From: Bacteroidales bacterium
Lineage (GTDB): Bacteria; Bacteroidota; Bacteroidia; Bacteroidales; UBA932
Reading direction: 5' to 3'
DNA length: 8,198 nt
Assembly: GCA_018433265.1 (NCBI GenBank)
Contig: JAHDRO010000224.1
Coordinates: forward strand, 1 to 8,198
Below, in pieces: positions 7,358 through 8,198 of the stretch. The notes beneath the pieces were generated by a model. The model saw only the letters and a program-made list of their open reading frames with translations. It had not been told where the DNA came from and made no database searches. Each line of letters begins with the position of its first letter. The first letter of the stretch is position 1. The position numbers and the translations under genes were made by a program.

Positions 7358-8198
7358 TTAATCTCTCCTTTCTTTATCCTCTTGATCATCTTGATTTTTA
7401 TCCTTATCCTCTTCCATTCCCTGAAGGAATGTGGAATTGATAAATCTTACGGCAATAGGTATGGCCTCCTCATTTTCAAGCTGTGTTGCCTTATACTTTG
7501 CAAATTTCACAAGATCTGACACATGAAATAGCTCCTCCAGTTCTTTGTAAACCTTTGATTCTATATCGAATTTTGAAAGCATTTCAAGTATCTCGACCGA
7601 AGTTTTTTCCATTGTTTGAATACCGTAACGCTGCTCGAGATATTGTCTTATTGTGTCTACAATCTCAGTATAATATCTCTTCTCCTGATTATTTTGCCAC
7701 AATTTTTCCGAACGTATTCTTTCGAGATTTCTCAAAGCAATTATATGAGGAGGGTCAACCGGTTCAGCTTTTTTGAAAAGTGACTTTTTCTCTTTATAAT
7801 TCTTGAAAAGCTTATAGCCCAAATAAAAGAGAGCTACTAAAACTAATAAAACCGCAAACCATGGAATAAACTCTCCCACTGTATACTTATATGTCTGTTG
7901 TCCCTTAATGTCAAAAGGTTTGAAAGTAGTTGTATCTATTTGAATAGTCTTAACTTCCAATCTTCCTCCATCATACCATACAGTATCTATCGAACCGTCC
8001 GTCTTACTTAGATACGCCGGAAAAGGTGGAAGAACATATGAACCGCTATCAAATGAAGTTAAAGTAACTTTAGTATCAAGAACAAGTTCTCCCCCTCTGT
8101 TTTGCAGTGTATCAATTTGAGGTTTGCCAACCAGTTCAACTCCCTGCACTACCGGGTTGTCAGGCGTAGGAAAGAAATATTTGACTCCTTTTGGCACA
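7358..8198 (-). CDS. BatD-like membrane protein leading into batA, 5'-truncated by the window edge
   Basis: At least 279 residues are visible. The frame is still open at the window edge, and the GTG codon at 8195-8197 (counted here as residue 1) is probably internal, so a signal peptide and more periplasmic sequence should lie upstream. Residues 1-100 are beta-rich, with LTSFDSGSYVLPPFPAYL (46-63) resembling the ILQPKSTGTFSIPS pattern of BatD. A membrane segment (about 110-128) is followed by a basic juxtamembrane stretch and a helical tail (150-258). The tail has YYTEIVDTIRQYLEQRYGI, TSVEILEML and LVKFAKY motifs, as in DUF4381-like proteins, and ends in an acidic-basic run (EEDKDKNQDDQEDKERRD). 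Bacteroidota bat operons often carry such an unnamed gene between the DUF58 gene and batA. It ends 2 bases before batA, so it belongs to the operon; its function is not known. Confidence 0.82.
   Translation of the reverse strand, partial: VPKGVKYFFPTPDNPVVQGVELVGKPQIDTLQNRGGELVLDTKVTLTSFDSGSYVLPPFPAYLSKTDGSIDTVWYDGGRLEVKTIQIDTTTFKPFDIKGQQTYKYTVGEFIPWFAVLLVLVALFYLGYKLFKNYKEKKSLFKKAEPVDPPHIIALRNLERIRSEKLWQNNQEKRYYTEIVDTIRQYLEQRYGIQTMEKTSVEILEMLSKFDIESKVYKELEELFHVSDLVKFAKYKATQLENEEAIPIAVRFINSTFLQGMEEDKDKNQDDQEDKERRD
7363..7369 (-). promoter_or_regulatory. Shine-Dalgarno sequence of batA
   Basis: The coding strand reads AGGAGAG, 7 bases before the batA ATG and inside the last codons of the preceding gene. 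Together with batE this is one of only two convincing ribosome binding sites in the operon. Confidence 0.55.

Larger units (their letters stand above)
2056..8198 (-). other. bat operon (BatD-like gene, batA, batB, batC, batD, batE), 5' end outside the window
   Basis: Six same-strand genes are separated by 2, 4, 7, 12 and 3 bases, leaving no room for internal terminators or for promoters outside coding sequence. The order matches the Bacteroides aerotolerance operon. All products are membrane-bound or exported, which fits a single envelope assembly. The promoter and the expected MoxR and DUF58 genes would be beyond base 8198. Confidence 0.85.

Noticed and set aside
8195..8197. GTG as a real start codon for the gene before batA.
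   Set aside because: It is at the window edge, lacks a signal peptide after it, and begins inside a beta-rich domain that matches the middle of BatD-like proteins. The gene is better read as truncated.

Overview
The window looks like an ordinary chromosomal segment of a Bacteroidota bacterium, most likely of the Bacteroidales type. It is AT-rich by eye. Its signal peptides end in the Ala-Gln or Gly-Gln pattern common in that phylum, several starts lack a Shine-Dalgarno sequence, and most of it is a Bat (Bacteroides aerotolerance) operon in the phylum's usual gene order. Coding density is almost total. The largest gap between genes is 12 bases, so there is no gene-free stretch to describe. I saw no RNA genes, insertion sequences, CRISPR arrays or origins.

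Left part, plus strand (1-2079): the C-terminal half of an S41-family serine protease overlaps, by ATGA, a complete secreted M28-family zinc metallopeptidase that resembles carboxypeptidase Q. Both look like exported protein- or peptide-degrading enzymes and are probably co-transcribed and translationally coupled.

Right part, minus strand (8198 down to 2056): a tightly packed set reads, in transcription order, a BatD-like membrane protein (5' end outside the window), batA, batB, batC, batD and batE, with gaps of 2, 4, 7, 12 and 3 bases. BatA and BatB are membrane-anchored von Willebrand A proteins with intact metal-binding (MIDAS) residues. BatC and BatE carry TPR repeats. BatD and the leading gene have a periplasmic beta-rich part, one membrane segment and a related helical cytoplasmic tail. 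By the positive-inside rule, all VWA, TPR, beta-rich and SH3-like parts face the periplasm, which suggests one envelope complex built from three pairs of related proteins. In this family the genes for a MoxR ATPase and a DUF58 protein usually lie just upstream, which here would be beyond base 8198. The biochemical role of Bat proteins is not established: they were named for aerotolerance in Bacteroides, but a general role in oxidative stress has not held up in every organism.

The two gene blocks converge and overlap by 24 bases at their 3' ends (2056-2079). An imperfect hairpin (2031-2066) lies across this junction and is the only candidate transcription-boundary structure. The system itself is known. 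The points most worth a second look are the three-pair organisation with the shared cytoplasmic tail, the convergent overlap with its hairpin, and the Lys/Asp/Gln/Asn-rich linker of BatC.
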